From Lanius collurio (Eukaryota; Chordata; Aves; Passeriformes; Laniidae), in contig JACBWW010000021.1 of the NCBI GenBank assembly GCA_020086605.1, positions 2,324,758 to 2,388,757 on the forward strand: DNA of 64,000 bases. Direction: 5' to 3'. Positions 1-13,922 of the stretch are shown here, piece by piece. The number at the start of each line of letters is the position of its first letter. Positions within the stretch are counted from its first letter, which is position 1. The notes under the pieces are model-generated. The model was not told where the DNA came from, searched no databases, and saw nothing but the letters and a program-made list of their open reading frames with translations. The translations under genes were made by a program, and so were the position numbers.

Positions 1-3000
1 AGTATGTTTACAGCTGGATGTCAAAAATGGTATTGGGTTTTGATGAGAGTAAAAAGGAGTGCTATAGCTTCAATACAGCTTTCAGAATGATCTCATTAAT
101 TATGAAGGGATGTGCAGCTCAATGGCTGACTAAGCTTGAATATCTCCCAGTGCTGCTGGAGCCGTTGAAGGTTGTTGAACTAAACATAAACTTATTTTTT
201 TGCACCGTACCGTCTTCCCAGCATTTGACCTACCATAAGCTGATCCAAGTCTGAGATCTGACACTGCACTTCCAGTATTGTTTTCACAGTAGAGAGGAAG
301 GACCTAAGTGAGGCATGATGTTTGAGCTGGAATCTGATGGCATTGTTATAGTTGAGGCCTTCCTGAACCTGAATCTCAGAATTCACAACAGCTTTAGCAT
401 TATTAACATATTATCAGTTCAGCATGACCTGGGTCAGCAGGTACTTTTTACCTTATTTAATTATAGAGAGTCATCTTTCACTGGTCCTTACAGGCTGCTT
501 TTGCTGCACTATTCTTTCTATTCATAGGTTTTGCCTCTTCTGTCCTTCCAGCTGTCCACTTTGGACATGGCTTCATTCTCAGTGTTACAGGTATCCAGTA
601 GCTGTTTTGCCAATTGTTAGGGCCAGTGAATACTATAACCCCACCAGGAGCATTGCATTAGAGCTGGAGTTGATAGCAGATATCTGGCAATTACCCCATG
701 TGCCATTCACTGCCATGTGAGTAAATACTGTGATTGCTTCAGTAAGTAATCATCCTGCTGCTGATGGAGCTGAATGTTTGCCCACAATGTTTGCTCTGTT
801 GTGGCAGCACAACTGTTTATGCAGCTATGCTTGTGAACAAAGCAAATGAGTGTTAAAAAAATACTTCTTAACCTGGTTCAGCTTTCTTGTCCAAGGCACA
901 GTCTGGCCTTGCAGACGGTGGTAGCGGCACAACCAAATGGGCAGCCTGGGGGCAGCAGGAAGCAGCCAGGTGGAACCCCTCGAGTCAGGATGAATATGAA
1001 GGTGCTATCTGGAAGTATATCCTAAACAAGACAAGTTAAAATGCTTTGCTTTGTGAACAAAGGTTCTGTTTTCTCTGGCATGTGATGAGTTGTAACCAGC
1101 CATGATTAGGAATACAGGAACTGTATGTTCTCTTTCTAAGTGATGTCATAAATCAGAGAAATACTAGATCACCTCTTGTTTTCTGCTAGTGGAAACAGAC
1201 TGCAAGAACCCCCAAATTAATTAAAACAAGAAGCTAGAGAACAGAGCTAAAGAATATGTCTGGAAATTAAGGCTCTATCCAGCGAACTAAACTCTATCCA
1301 GCTACTTTTAGTAGCTACAGACACACCAGGGTAGCCAAAATGTAATGATTCTACCCACAAAAAATTACTGCATTTTGCAGTGTGAAAATTTGCAATATGC
1401 TATACCTTTTGTGGTGAAGAAATACAAATTTTGCCCCTGTAAATTGATGCATTCCTGTACAAGTTGAGATGAATATGCATTAATGTAAATAATAAGATAG
1501 GCAGAACTTGCCGTGAATTGTTATCTTTTTGCATAAGCTTGAAATGTGCCATAAATATCATATTCAATAGTGTTGACAATTCCAATAAGTTCAGAGCCAC
1601 TGTAAGGCAAAGCTGAAGAGCACCAAAGCTGAGTGTCTCCTGACTGGTCTGTAAGGTAAGCTGGAAGATAGTGTCACTGCTCCAGGGGTGGGGGAACACC
1701 AAGATTAATCAGCTGTGGCCGTAGCACACCCAACTGTCTGTCCAGCATGCCTTTTGTTGTAGGAAACTTGCCCAAGATGATTTATAGGAGTGGTTTGCAT
1801 GCTCTGACGTGGAAACTGGCAAGGGACAAGTCTGATTTCTGATTAAAACAAAAGACGTATTTGAAATATAAATTAGCCTGGTAAGACTATCTGGTGAATG
1901 ACTTGGAAATAATATAATTTGTACTTGTGGTAATCTATTCCATAGCTCGTATTCCAGCTGCTTGAGCAGCTATTTGTGTGTATGCAGAGTTGATGCTGGT
2001 AGTGAAGGTGTTATGCAGTGGATCATCCCAACGACTTCCAGCCTTGCTGACTTGTAGTGTGGTCATATCTGAGCCATCATTTGTGTCTGGCTTTCTACTG
2101 AAAAAGCAAGTCTGAAGCTTTTGTTTGTGTTCAGCAGCAGATCCAGCTCAGATGGCTCTACAGTTGCTGTCATCAGTCCTCTGCTCTGCTGTCCTCTCCT
2201 CTTTTTCTGCTTGCCAACAGGCACACTGAAAAAGGTTACTGAAGATATGGTGCAGTCTTCTCCACTCTCTGTTTAAAAGCTATTTTATTGATAGCTCTTT
2301 TATAGTAATAAGTCAGATGCTAAGTATGTGTTAAGCTCTGACAAGGGCTGTTTTCAGCTGTCCTGATGGTGCCTGTGGTGTAGATGCTGGTGGCAAAGTG
2401 GCACAAGCTATTCTCCCATGTCCAACGGGGAGATTTTGGTAAATGCTGTATTATTAAATGAGTCTTGATTTTGTCACTGTAGCTGACACAGGAACCCATG
2501 GCAGAGCTGCTGTTGCAGTCACCCCATCTTGTTCCACCCACAGTGTCAGTCATTACTCCAAAGGGAAAGGGAATGAATTTGTCCTGATGACTAGAGACAA
2601 CTAGAAACAAGAACAAGGAGCAACCATCCCTTCCCAGAAGGTATTGAGGAGATGGACTTGTTTCACAGTCAATGCCCTATGAATTGGGTGCTGCAAAGCT
2701 TGTTGGAGATGACAGTTACGAGGACAACCTTTTAAAGATTACAAGGTGTTGGTGGTGCTAAAAACGTGAGACTGAGTAGATTCCTGAGCACAGAGCTGGT
2801 AGTCCATCCTCTGAGTAAATGACACCATCTTATGGCTCGGGCAACACCAAGATGAAACCTTAACCAGCTACGCAGTGGTTTAGCAGCTTGTCTGCCTATG
2901 TGCAGGCACTCTGTTGCTGCTAATAGGAATTAAATGGAAAAATCGAGGAAGGCTGAAAAACAGTTTTCCAGGTGTCTTAGGGCTCATTCCACAAGCTAGT

Positions 3001-5762
3001 CTTTTGAACCTGGTTTGGAGCCTAAAGTTGATTCTGTTTCTCTGCATGCCCATGAAGGAAGCAGACTTGGCTCTAGGGAGGTCAGGGGAAGGAACAGACA
3101 CGTCCTTGCACTTGTGCTCCTTGGAACTTTACAAAATGTTCCTTTTTCCCAAAAGAGACAGGGACATGGAACACAAGGGCAAGCTCCTTTGGTGCAGCTT
3201 TGAGGTGTCAGGAGGTTTCTCCTTTTTCCTTGTCCCCAGACAGGAGCGAAGAATGCAAAATGCAGAGTCTCCCTTTGTGTTTCTGATGCGCAAGACAAAT
3301 TTGCTGTGCTGTCAGGCATTTCTCTGATAATGTGTGTGAGCAAAGGAGTCCAGTTCAGTAAGGACTGCCTGCTCTGTCAACAGGTTGAAAAAGTTGTAAA
3401 TGAGAATTAGCCAAGAAGGTAATTTTTTAGAAGTCCTGAAATATCCCTGCTTTCAGGGAAGGTCCCTAGTAGGAAATTTGTCTTTCAATTTTAGGTATAA
3501 AAGTATGTATAAAAAATGCAGTTACTTATTTCTTTTATGATACTTGAAATAAAAATTCTTGCTTGATAATTTAAATAAAAATTCTCTAGTGTAGCAGCGG
3601 CCCAAAGAATTTCTAGTATAGAAGTTCAACAGTAGCTTGAAATGCATCTTTGCATTGTAGGTCAAACGTTTATGTGTATGTTGGTCACATTCATTAACTT
3701 GTAAGGTCCCCCAAGTACTATGATACTTAAAGGAATCTCTTCACAGGCAAACTACCTGTAGGATATTTTGTTGTGAAAAGATCTCAGACTGAGCATAGGT
3801 CTAAAAATCACTGTAATACATGAATATTGTCACCATCTAGCAATGTGTTCCTTGGGGTTCTGGGGTCTTTGTTAAACTGATAAGTCTCTGTATAAATCTG
3901 CATTTCTATTTTAAGAGTGAATGAAAATATGATCAGAGATCAAAACTGAGGAAGCTTCAATCCTTATTTGAGCAATTATTTTTATAATCTTAGCAATTAC
4001 AGTTCTTAAAAGCATTGATTTGTCCTGCATTCAAACTGGATTAATATCTTAAATGTCATTCTTTAATGTGAGACCAGGGGTATAAAAATGGAAAAAAAAA
4101 TTAATTTGTTATGTGCTTTCAGTTTTTTAACTTGCAAGTTTCTAAGGAAGAGTTATCACTGGTTTGTCTCCAGAAGAATTGTTAACAAGTGGAAATATCC
4201 AGGATGTATGAGGAGTTTTAAAACCTTCAATTTCTTATCTTGCCATTGTTTCTTCATGTAGATTGTCCAGAGGCATTTTCTCTACTGTATGATGCAGTAT
4301 ATGAAATTGCATGGCAAAGGGAAAAAGCTTACCCAAACTTTATGCTTCATGATTGAGAGTCTTGGGTAAAAATATTCTTGGTGACTTCAGTCACTGTTTT
4401 GTGATTGTTGCTTTCCAGTTTTCTCCCGTATACATTCCAGATTTTCAGATGCAATAAATTAAACATCTGCTACCCTCTGTTTTTAAGAAAAGCTGAAAAT
4501 CTGTATTAAGTAACGCCCACAGCAAATGCATTTGCCTTTGGCTTAGCCTCTAGCTTGAAGACTGTCCAAAATTTGATGTTACTCAAGGAACATGATATCC
4601 ATGGTTTTGCCTTGTTAATGCTAAAACATTTATATACACCATGTCTTGTGCTTATTATAAACTTTAGTTGTGTGTGACTATCCCAGACAGGGAGTTTTCC
4701 TATTAATGCTGAAATGGATTTCCCAGTCAGTGAGACTGCACCCTCACTATGATAGATGCAAGGCCTGGCTGCTGTGTCATTTGCCTACGTATTTCTGACT
4801 TGGGATATTTTATCTCTGTCTGTGCCAGCTGAGTGGCAATAGCTGATCTGAGGGAGATTTTCTTGTCTGGAAAGGTCACTTAAGAGCTGCTGTTGGCCAA
4901 AAGAAACCAAAACAAAATCCAGCTCCCAAAAAGCCCCAGAACCAACACTGATTTCCTGGCCTGGGCTGTTGTGTTGGATTCTGCTATTTTGAGTCATCTG
5001 ACATCTGCCTTTTAATCACAGTGTCTGGGCTGTGTCTCACACTATTTTAGCAGTGGTTGCTAAGTGAGATACTGGGGTGACATTTCTTCTTGGCTTTGGC
5101 ATATTACGATTTCATCATGAATCTCTCTGTCCCAGCTACTTTCATTTATCTCAAATTTGGCTTATTTTCACAAATGGGCATAATGATAGTCATTAGTATT
5201 GGCAAGATTCGGCAGCTGCAGGTTTCCTTAGAGCAAAGTCCCTGGCTATTTTTCCAATAGACTGTGATCTTCATTAATGCAAGGTCATTTCCATTTCCTT
5301 TTTTCCTTTCTTCCCATCCCAGCAGGTCAACTTGAATAAATAAACTAAATTAAAGAAATTATTTTCCTTTTTAGTTGAACCTGATGTGCCGTGATGCTAC
5401 ATAATTTTGAAAGTGCCTTTTCTAAGAGATGGCTGCAAACAGCAGGGAACCCAAACACGAGGTCAGGTCTGTCCACCTGCTTTCCATGTGCTTTAGGAAA
5501 CCCCTCTCCTGGAGTCTGTTCTCCTCCAGCCTAACAGCCTGAGGCTCCTTTTCAGGGGAGCTGGAGAAGGGGTGTGCCTGTTGCAGAGTGTTCTTCAGGC
5601 TGACAAATATGGTTTCCATTGAGCCAGTGCAAAGATATTTGGTGCCCGAACTGCTGTGAGCAGTTGTGTGCCATGGTACAATACCCTTCCAGCTCTTTTT
5701 GAGGAAAACAGAACCAGGCTCATTGTAATGGTGGTAGTAACAGCGTGCAAACAACCATGACC
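1..5762. other. Non-coding AT-rich DNA, no gene seen
   Basis: No reading frame here looks like a protein I recognise, and none is joined to others by convincing splice sites. The longest frame on the plus strand, 2914-3327 (137 codons), is matched by an overlapping 115-codon frame on the minus strand at 2996-3343. That is the pattern of locally stop-poor composition, not of selection for a protein. A small imperfect tandem duplication (period 19, shared core CTCTATCCAGC) lies at 1273-1310 and runs into a 7-bp-arm hairpin AGCTACT/AGTAGCT at 1300-1316. No mobile element was recognised. Confidence 0.6.
1273..1310. repeat. 19-bp imperfect tandem duplication
   Basis: Two adjacent 19-bp units begin CTCTATCCAGC at 1273 and at 1292 and then diverge. 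The second unit runs into a short hairpin (arms AGCTACT and AGTAGCT, 3-nt loop, 1300-1316). This looks like a small local duplication with no evident function. Confidence 0.5.
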
Positions 5763-6350
5763 CAGGTGTGCCCAGGCAGCCAGGAAGGCCAATGGCACCT
5801 GACTTGGACCAGCCATGGTGTGTCCAGCAACACCAGGGCAGTGACCATCCCCCTGTGCTGGGCACTGGCGGGGCCACACCTCGAGTGCTGTGTCCAGTTC
5901 TGGACATTGAGGTGCTGGAGCAAGTCCAGAGAAGGGCAGCAGAGCTGGGGAAGGATCTGGAGCACAAGTCAGATGAGGAGCAGCTGGAGGTGTTTAGCCT
6001 GGAGAAAGGAGGCTCGGGGGGACCTTCTCCCTCTCTACAACTACTGAAAGGAGGGTGCAGTGATGTGGGGTTGGTAGTGACAGAATGAGAGGAAATGGCC
6101 TCAAGTTGCACCAGAGGAGGTTTAGATTGGATATTATGAACCCTTTCTTCAGAGGAGGTGTTGTGGGGCATTGGAGCAGGCTGCCCAGGAAGTGCTGGAG
6201 TCATATCCTTGGAGTTATTTAAAAGACAGGGAGATGTGGCACTTTGGGACGTGGTTTAGTGGTGGGCTTGGCAGTGCTGAGTCAAAGGTTGAACTCTATG
6301 ACCTTAGGGGGCTTTTCCAACCTAAACAAGACTACTGTTCTATGATTCTA
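5763..6350 (+). mobile_element. CR1 LINE, 5'-truncated 3' end
   Basis: This is a chicken repeat 1 (CR1) non-LTR retrotransposon copy on the plus strand. Recognition rests on an ordered series of CR1 segments: the end of ORF2 (GGCCACACCTCGAGTGCTGT, then GTCCAGTTCTGG), GGAGCAAGTCCAGAGAAGGG, TTTAGCCTGGAGAAAGGAGG, the 3' UTR segment GAGGTTTAGATTGGATATTA, GGAGCAGGCTGCCCAGGAAG, and the end TTCCAACCTAAACAAGAC followed by the tail TTCTATGATTCTA at 6338-6350. CR1 copies are usually truncated at the 5' end because reverse transcription starts at the 3' tail; this one keeps under 600 bp. The 5' edge is uncertain by a few tens of bases. Many indels against the family show an old copy incapable of movement. 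Confidence 0.93.
5775..6055 (+). pseudogene. CR1 ORF2 C-terminal remnant, frameshifted
   Basis: The end of the CR1 reverse-transcriptase/endonuclease polyprotein (ORF2) can be followed in two different frames. One frame gives TRAVTIPL then GPHLECCVQFW up to about 5902. The homology then continues in another frame with EVLEQVQRR from about 5908 and FSLEKGG near 5995. A stretch normally present between the two blocks is missing, which explains the frame change. No endonuclease domain and no catalytic reverse-transcriptase motif is present, because the copy is truncated far upstream of this point. The piece is non-functional. The long open frame on the opposite strand (5422-6204) is a shadow of this GC-rich block. 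Confidence 0.8.
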
Positions 6351-9300
6351 GATGATTCCATGGTGCTGTATGCTCTTCACCTCTCTGGTTAGAGTATGAG
6401 GAAAGGTAAAACTGGGAGTTGTGGGTACCAGGGATGTCAGCTGGTTTTCAGCCTCCTGGTGCTTCCATACACTACTTAAGCAAGTGAGGGGATCTCAGAA
6501 TTGTGTTGCCTCCAACCTGGGACAGGCTTTATTGCAGAAGAGCAATTGGCCAGGTTTTAATCCATCCCAGGTCTCACTGCAGCTCTGAAGTCTCCCCTGT
6601 GTTTTTCCTGCAGTGCAGTACAGGCTTAGCAGTGAAGTGGTCATGAACAGTGATCTCAGAAACAGCTTACTGAGCTACACAAATTTCTGGAGGTGGAAGG
6701 ATACATTCTTTTTCTTCTCAAGACAGTAGAGCAAGTATTGTATGATTTGGATGAAAGCAATAATTAATCCAGAAAATGTTTTTATTTCAAAGCATAGCTT
6801 TTGTACTGCTTTCTGAAGTCTGAAACCAAGTGATAAAAGGTCAAGGAGATACCTCCACCAGGGATTCCAGCCATTTCAAGTTCTTTGTTGAAATCATTGA
6901 AAAAAAAGGTCCTGGTAAAAATGAAAAGCTAGCATCAATATGAGAACATATCTTTCTTGGGAAGAAAATAACTGTCTGTTAATTCTTCCATCTGAGCAGG
7001 AAATGGTGGTGTCACTTTGTGTAGTGTCTTTCTTCTGTGTTCACAAAGCATTTGGTTAAAATAGCTAACCTGGTTAAAAGGGCACCATTTAGTCTTAAAC
7101 GAGTTTAGCAACTTCTGCAGGAAACTCAGGTAACTTTAATGCCCTGTTCAGGCACTGTTTACTTGACAGGCTTGTAACAGCTACACTGCTTGAGCTCCTA
7201 GAAGACAAAATTTGTTTCATACCTTGAGGGTGCAAAGTCCCAGGGCAGCAGATGGCCCTATGATTATTATTTCCAACCTGTCTTACCTGACCATTCCTTC
7301 CCTGTATGAACAGCTGTTTCATTCACTTCAGTGCAGCCCAGCCCGAGCGGCTATTTTTCTTCTGCCCTTTTCTTTGCACACAACATAAATCTCTTCTTTC
7401 CTTTGACCTGGCCTGCAGTTTCATCCACCTGTGCATGCCTTAAGCAATGTCAAACTCTTGCCAGATCCACTTCCCTTTTGCTAGATAAATTCTTTTGGAA
7501 CTAAACTTTTTTTTTCAGCAGTGCTGAATAGGTAGAAGGAGTCTATTCACTTCTTAGACGCTCACCCTGGGAGTGCTCAGTAGGTGTGAATTTATTCCAC
7601 TTGCTCTGTTTTAGGGGACTCAGCTCAGCCATTGAGTGGCATCAGGCCATGGGTGTTAACCAGTGAAGTGGGCCTACATTCTGCAACTTGGAAGTTTTCA
7701 GCTGCATAAAGCACTTCATATAAACCAGTGGAGTTAATTTTGTCTCTAACATTGTGAAGGTAAATGTTCAAATTAGAGCATGTCAAAATTAAGATGTTCC
7801 CAGACAACCTCAGGTTGGCCTCCTTATGAGAAAAGGCACTTATAAGGTGATTTTGACTGCTGTAATTATGTACCTTTTCTGCAGGACCTCATTTCATTTA
7901 CTATGCAAGATACACAGAACTCAATAAAGGAGCAGTTTTTCAGTGTTTCATTATATCCTTATTGCACAGACTCGTGTCCTATTTACTATGCAGTACTCAC
8001 ACTGTACTGAATATGGAAATAATGATTTCTATAAGGAAATTCATCGTTCACAGTTAAGAATTTATTTTTGGAATGCCACTTTTAGACAAGGTGGAGGCAT
8101 TCCTTTCAGTTTTGGAATGGGCAGCTGGGGCAGACAAAAGTCTGATACACACTTGACTGGATAATGACATTTTCAGAACCTAATTACCCATCTTTTGTTG
8201 TTTTCAACTGCAGGAGCAACTCTTGTAGTGATTAACAGTGCTCAGATTCTGCAGATCAAATTACTCAAGCTGGACCCTCATAAAATGAAAAATAAACAGA
8301 AACCACGGAGTTTCTGCCTCGTGTAATGGCACAGCATCACAGATTGCCAGGGACAGAGCCAGCAGCAAAATCCAGAGTAGAAAATGTGACAGGAAGTTTG
8401 TTCTTTTGTGTATGATCCTTTTCTCCTCAAGCTTTCCTGATTCTCTCAGAAAGGAAGACAGGGCAAGGGGATGCTACAGGCACCAGCTTTCTTCCTTCTT
8501 CTCTCCAGTATATTTCCTGGACACTATCATTTCATTCCCTGGGTTATCATTTCATTCCCTGCTCCTGTGACAAATTTAAGGACTTGCAGATAATGCACAC
8601 AGTCAAAGAAAACTTGCTGAAGTTGCACAGTGGATCCAAGCCTCTTTCCTTCTCATTTTTTAGGTTTTTTTAGTCCCATGGAAATTTCCCTGTTATCACC
8701 TCCTTCAATAGGTAGGAAGACTCAAGCCATGGTATACCAGAGTAACTTGTAGCACAGCAAATTTCTGTTTTTGTTGTGACTCTGTGCCTTTCTTTTATTA
8801 TATGGATGTTTCTTCCCCTCAATCAAATGCCTTGATTCACAACCAAGTGTCTGGCTTTATCCACTTTGAAATGCTGACAGCAGTTTCTTTTAGGTAACTT
8901 GAAATGCAAATAAGGATATATTTGAAACAAACTAATCCCTAAAAAGACTTGATGAAGTACTTGTAAGCTTATTTTTCTGAAAGCTGAGTCAAGTCCCACT
9001 TAAACATCAAACTGTCTTCCTGCACACATTCTACACAAAATAATGAGTAAGTGATGCTCTGAAAAAGCATCACCAGACACACTGCTGATTATGTTCTGTG
9101 GGTTTTATTCTTAAAGTAGAAACAGTGTTTTACTAGATCTAATTCTCTGTCACAAGTAAAAATATGTATTCCCAGAATAGGAGTATTGCATGGCAATTTG
9201 AAGATGTAAAAGATGGTAGCTTTAAAAAAGAAGTTGCTCCTGAGGAAGTGTGTAGACTCGCCACCTTAAGGTAAAATCTAGCTAGGTATAGGTATGTTCT

Positions 9301-12300
9301 ACATCTATATCTACTTCTCTTTGACTGCAGAAATATTTACCAGCAGTGTTAAAGAGTTGTGAAGCTGAGGGGGTTTATGCAAATATGTGATGTAAATGCA
9401 GTTTGTTTATTCATTTCTCTGGAGGAAAACCCCCACTTTTTGCAGAGAAAATTGGGGAAGAAATATTTGCCTTTAGGTTCTAAGCAGAAGATCTGGAAAT
9501 CTTTCAGTGTCAGTTCTTCAGAATCTCTGGAAGATACATAGTGAAGAAGGTGATTAATTGCACATATACATATGAAAGTTAGCAGGAACAAATTTGCTTA
9601 TTTTTGATAAACATGGTAAATTGAAAAGTCAGAGATGATGCACAAAGATGGTAGGCCCATTTTAGTAATACAGTTAGATGGCATGCTGTATTCCTTTCAT
9701 CTTTCTGAAGATACACATAGGAGTTTATATTGATAGAAATAAAAGGTGGTTTTCTGTAATGACCTGGATTTAATTTCCTCTATAGTAATATACTTGTCTT
9801 ACATCTGCAAGCCCCTGTAAACCCTTACAGATTATTTAAATGTGAAAGGCATCTGGTTCTGACCTGTGAACACGAGAGAACCTCTTACACCTTATTTGAG
9901 CTCTGCTACTTTTTCTAGGGAGACAAAGTTACTTTCCTCTGTGCTATTATACTGTGAAATCTTAAGTGAAAGAGCCATGAATGGTGAAGAGGTATTAAAA
10001 TTAAACAATTTTTAAAATCCTGAACTTTAAAAAATAACTCAGTTAGGAAAACAGAACTGAACTTTAAGTATTCCACTGCATGTACAAAGTTGTTTTTTTC
10101 AGGCTCATCTGTTGAAATTCAAGTGCCTGTCATTAATTCAACAGAGATCTTTAATAAGCACATGGGAGACAATTTACAATTAGAAGTATTTTTTTAACAT
10201 AAACACAGATTATTTTTTCCCCAGGAAGGACAAAGAAGGTTGAAAAAGCCCTGTTAGGTTTTAGTACCCTGCCTGAACTTACTGCTTTGATGATGACAGC
10301 TAATACAGTTCTTACTTGTAGAATTAGCTATGGAAATATTACAGAAGCCACTAAAAGTGGTAATAAGAACTGCATTTAGAATATTTTACTTACTCAGCAA
10401 GCATCATCAATTAATTTTCACATTAAGTTTCATCCAGACCATAATTAATTTTTTTTTTAGTACCACAGATCAAAAATTGCTTTTGCTTTTCTTAGGAAGT
10501 TACAATATCAGAACAGTAAATCCTGGGGGCCTGATATCCTTCCTAACACACTAATTCAGTCTGGTTATCTTGGGTTTTGAGGTAACTGTCCTTAAGCAAC
10601 TCCAGGCACAAAACCTGAGAATTCCTAAGCATGAAGGACATTCCTGACCACTAGTCCTTAATATTTCTGAAGTTAAACGTTTCAGCAGCTAATGGGGCTA
10701 TTTATTTGGTAAAATTTGATGTAACTTCTTAGGTATTTCTAAGAGTCAGACATTTATCATCAGTGTGTTTCTTCTGAAAGCAGATGGCAGATTGTATGGA
10801 CAGGGAGCTCCTAATGCAGGGACAAGAACTGATATTGGGTGTATTAGATTCTGGCTGTGTGTGTTGTCAGAAGCAGAGTTCCTCCCCACAATACCATGTG
10901 CTGTGGAGTAACTCTTCCTGATTGGGATCCCCTGTTCCAGAGGAAAATTTATTGTGAAATCTCACTTGTAACTCTTTCAAAGTGGGTGAATAGATCCATA
11001 TACTTTGTGAAGAGCATGTGATGAGTTTTTCATGCCTTCTTCGTGCAGCAAAAGAACCAGAGTGGTTTCACAGTGTGAAAAAATTGATCATCCTAAATAA
11101 AATCAGTTCAGAATTCATTGACATTCTTCCTAAGGTCAGGCTCATGGGCAGAACTGACAAAGAGAGGGGTTTTCTGCCCACCTGCTGATCTAAACTGCCA
11201 GTCAGGTATTTGTGGCTCCCAGAGGAAAAAAGTCTGCCCTTGTTGTTGACAGAATCAGATTCTACAGCTTTATTTCATAAACTGCATTGTTATTGGGCAG
11301 CAGCTAGGAAAAAAAGAAACTCCTAATTAAGGCCTACATGTGGAATGTCCTCTTGGGATGCTGTTGAGCTGACTGAGGTCTGCTGGAACTGAGCTCATCG
11401 GATGCTTCTCGTCTTGCCTTTCATGAAATTGTTCTCCTAGGATTTTGCTAATTAATGTTAAAAGCATCATGAGTTATCTAGACTTAACACACAATCATAC
11501 CACTGTGTTTTACAGGTCTGCCCTGACAAACACTGAGCCAACTTTGTCTTTTCAAGGTGCAGCAACAAAGGACTGAGTTAATAGGAAAATACCAAGTTAA
11601 CGTTTGAATCAAAATGGAATTGTCTTAGTAGTTAAAAGGTGTGAATTTAAACCTCTCTTGTATTGCATCTACACTGTATCAATACATTGGCATAAGGATG
11701 AGGTAAGAATTAAGAAGGAAAACTTTAACAATAGAAGTAATATGAAATGTAAAATGCAAATGAATATAAATAGGAATTAGGGAAAGAATAATAAAACCAA
11801 ACTTTAAAAATTTATGTTGTAAACTATTAAGAATAATCACTGTTAATGGGATGATGTCTGTTCTCAGTTTTCTGAGGAAAAATTCTCCTTCTGAATTGAA
11901 GGTCAGGGTGCTTGCCCTTTAAAATGCCAGCTCTGGTACGGTTGTACCATTTCAAACTTCCATTAAGTAGTGAAAATGTATTTAGGAAGACTTCCAGTTC
12001 CATAATTTAGAACTTTTAACAGGAGTGAAAAGTTAAAGGGAAAAAAGTACTAGCAAAGCTACTTTTGAAACTTAGACCTGGAGTCTGTGTTGCCTTGAAC
12101 AAGTCTGGCTTTAGGGGTAATTAGTTATCCTGTCACTACATGTTACAATCATACGGTGGAGGTTATAGAAAAGGGCAGGGGATGAAATACAAAAACTGTT
12201 TTAAAACTGTCATCTTAGCAATGCCAAACCAGCATTTGGTCTCATGTATGCTGTTAAACTCAGAGATAAACTTGTCTTCTGTGGAAACCTCTCTATGAGA

Positions 12301-13868
12301 GGCCATATGTCAATTGCCTATAACTTTTTTCCAAAGAATACCTCAAATAACAAGACATAGCTTAATCCCCCCCTCAACTTCCTTCTTAAACTGGTTTTTC
12401 ATTGTAAAGTATTATACCAAAATTTCCTGGACCTGAATTCAACCAAGATGCAGCCTCGCCTTCTCCTACTGGCAATAAAACCTGTTTGTAGCTCTGTGTT
12501 GCCTGCATCTGTTGATGGAGTTAGTGCTGCTCTGAGGAGCTGTGCTGCCTGGGGAGGTGGCCCTGTCACCCTGTTATCCTGAGTCGGTACTGTTGACAAC
12601 AGAGAAGTGTGTGTTACAAAACACACAAAACATTTCCTATCATATATTATTCTTCTAAATGCAGTTCTCTGTCTTCTTTCCTTGTCTGAAAATACAAAGG
12701 CACACAGAACATCAGAGGCTGATAAACTGTGATAACAGTTGCATAATGACTTTCATAAGATAACTTTTGCCATAAAAATAGTTGTTCATAATTGCTTTGG
12801 GGATATTTGAGTTTCTGATTCTTCTTGGATCATTCTAATTACTTGAGGTACTTTTTGGAGAGGTTTTTTTTTTTTCCTTTGGGCATGGTGATAAACAGTT
12901 TGATACTCAAATGTGCAGATAAAATACAACTGATTACACAGTATTTTGTTGTTCAGCTGGATGCATATCACTTGTGGCTGCAGGACAAGACAGCTTTGAA
13001 TCTCTTAGGGAGTTACTGAGCAAGATTAGTATTTTTATTCTAATATTAAAAAACAAAAAAATAATGTTCCAAAGAAGTCCATGTAGCTGTAATAGCCATG
13101 AGCTGTGAGAGTTGAAATGTCACCCTGTACCAGCCCAGTAAGAAGAGTGTGTTGTGGGACATCCTGACTGCAGGGTAATTGGAATCAGGCAGGTTTAGCT
13201 GTGTCTGCCTTGACTGTGGGAAGGGGTTTGCAGAACCTTATCTCTTACAGTAAACCCAGTCCCATCAAACAAAAAATATCGAATTGTAGCATTATTTTCT
13301 GTTATCAGTTGTTGACATGCTGATATAGAGTAGAACTTGTGTAACCCAAACTGTTGAGGGTTTCAGATGTCTCTGAGTCTGTTCACAACAAGTCAGTTCC
13401 GGCACTATGTTCCTTTTGCTCTATTTCTTCCCATGGAAAATGTACCATTTCCCTTTATGAAGTTCTGGTTTATAATCCTGGCTTGGCTTTCTGTGATTAT
13501 CTCTGGAATATTGCACCTACATGCAGAAGGGAGTTGCTGAGTATATTTGATTTATATGAGGTTTTGGCTGGAGTCTACACTTTTTTTTTTCTTTCAGCTC
13601 TGTTGTTACTTTAAATACACAGGAAGTCAGTTTATCTACTGGTAGCCATATAGCATCTTGTATTTGGGAGATTTTAACAGTGTCTGTTGGATGTACACTA
13701 AACTATTGCCAGTTTCTGGAAGTCTTCAGCACTGAACAATGCTGTTCTTTTACAGATTTTCTTTTTGTTCTTTTACTGCTTCCTTTAACAGACTTGTTTC
13801 TGTGTATCAGCTTGATGCTACAGAAACTTTCATGTTGCCAGACATCCTGGAAATTATTACACTGCCAA
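6351..13868. other. Non-coding AT-rich DNA, no gene seen
   Basis: Only short, unrelated reading frames (about 60-86 codons) occur, and none was recognised. A 20-bp tandem duplication lies at 8525-8562. Poly-T tracts occur near 7507 and 12867. I saw no transposon, tRNA-like box pair or CpG-rich block. Confidence 0.6.
8525..8562. repeat. 20-bp tandem duplication
   Basis: The unit TATCATTTCATTCCCTGGGT at 8525-8544 is followed directly by a second copy whose first 17 bases are identical (8545-8561, TATCATTTCATTCCCTG). The perfect match points to a fairly recent slippage or duplication event. No function is suggested. Confidence 0.85.
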
Positions 13869-13922
13869 AATCACAGAAACAGAATTGATAGGGTTGGAAA
13901 GGACCTCTGGAGATCCAACCCC
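13869..13922 (-). mobile_element. CR1 LINE, short 3' end fragment
   Basis: Read on the minus strand this is the last part of a CR1 element: the conserved GGAGATCC..CC block, then CCAGAGGTCCTTTCCAACCC and an ATTCTGTTTCTGTGATT tail. On the plus strand it appears as AATCACAGAAACAGAATT followed by GGGTTGGAAAGGACCTCTGG. It keeps only about 54 bp. The segment between GGAGAT and CCAACCCC is shorter than in typical copies, suggesting a small internal deletion. No coding sequence is retained. Confidence 0.88.

Noticed and set aside
2914..3343. 137-codon plus and 115-codon minus frames as a gene
   Set aside because: Overlapping opposite-strand frames with no recognised product; locally stop-poor DNA is the simpler explanation.
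5422..6204. 260-codon open frame on the minus strand
   Set aside because: It is antisense to the CR1 element over most of its length; the sense-strand CR1 homology explains the sequence.
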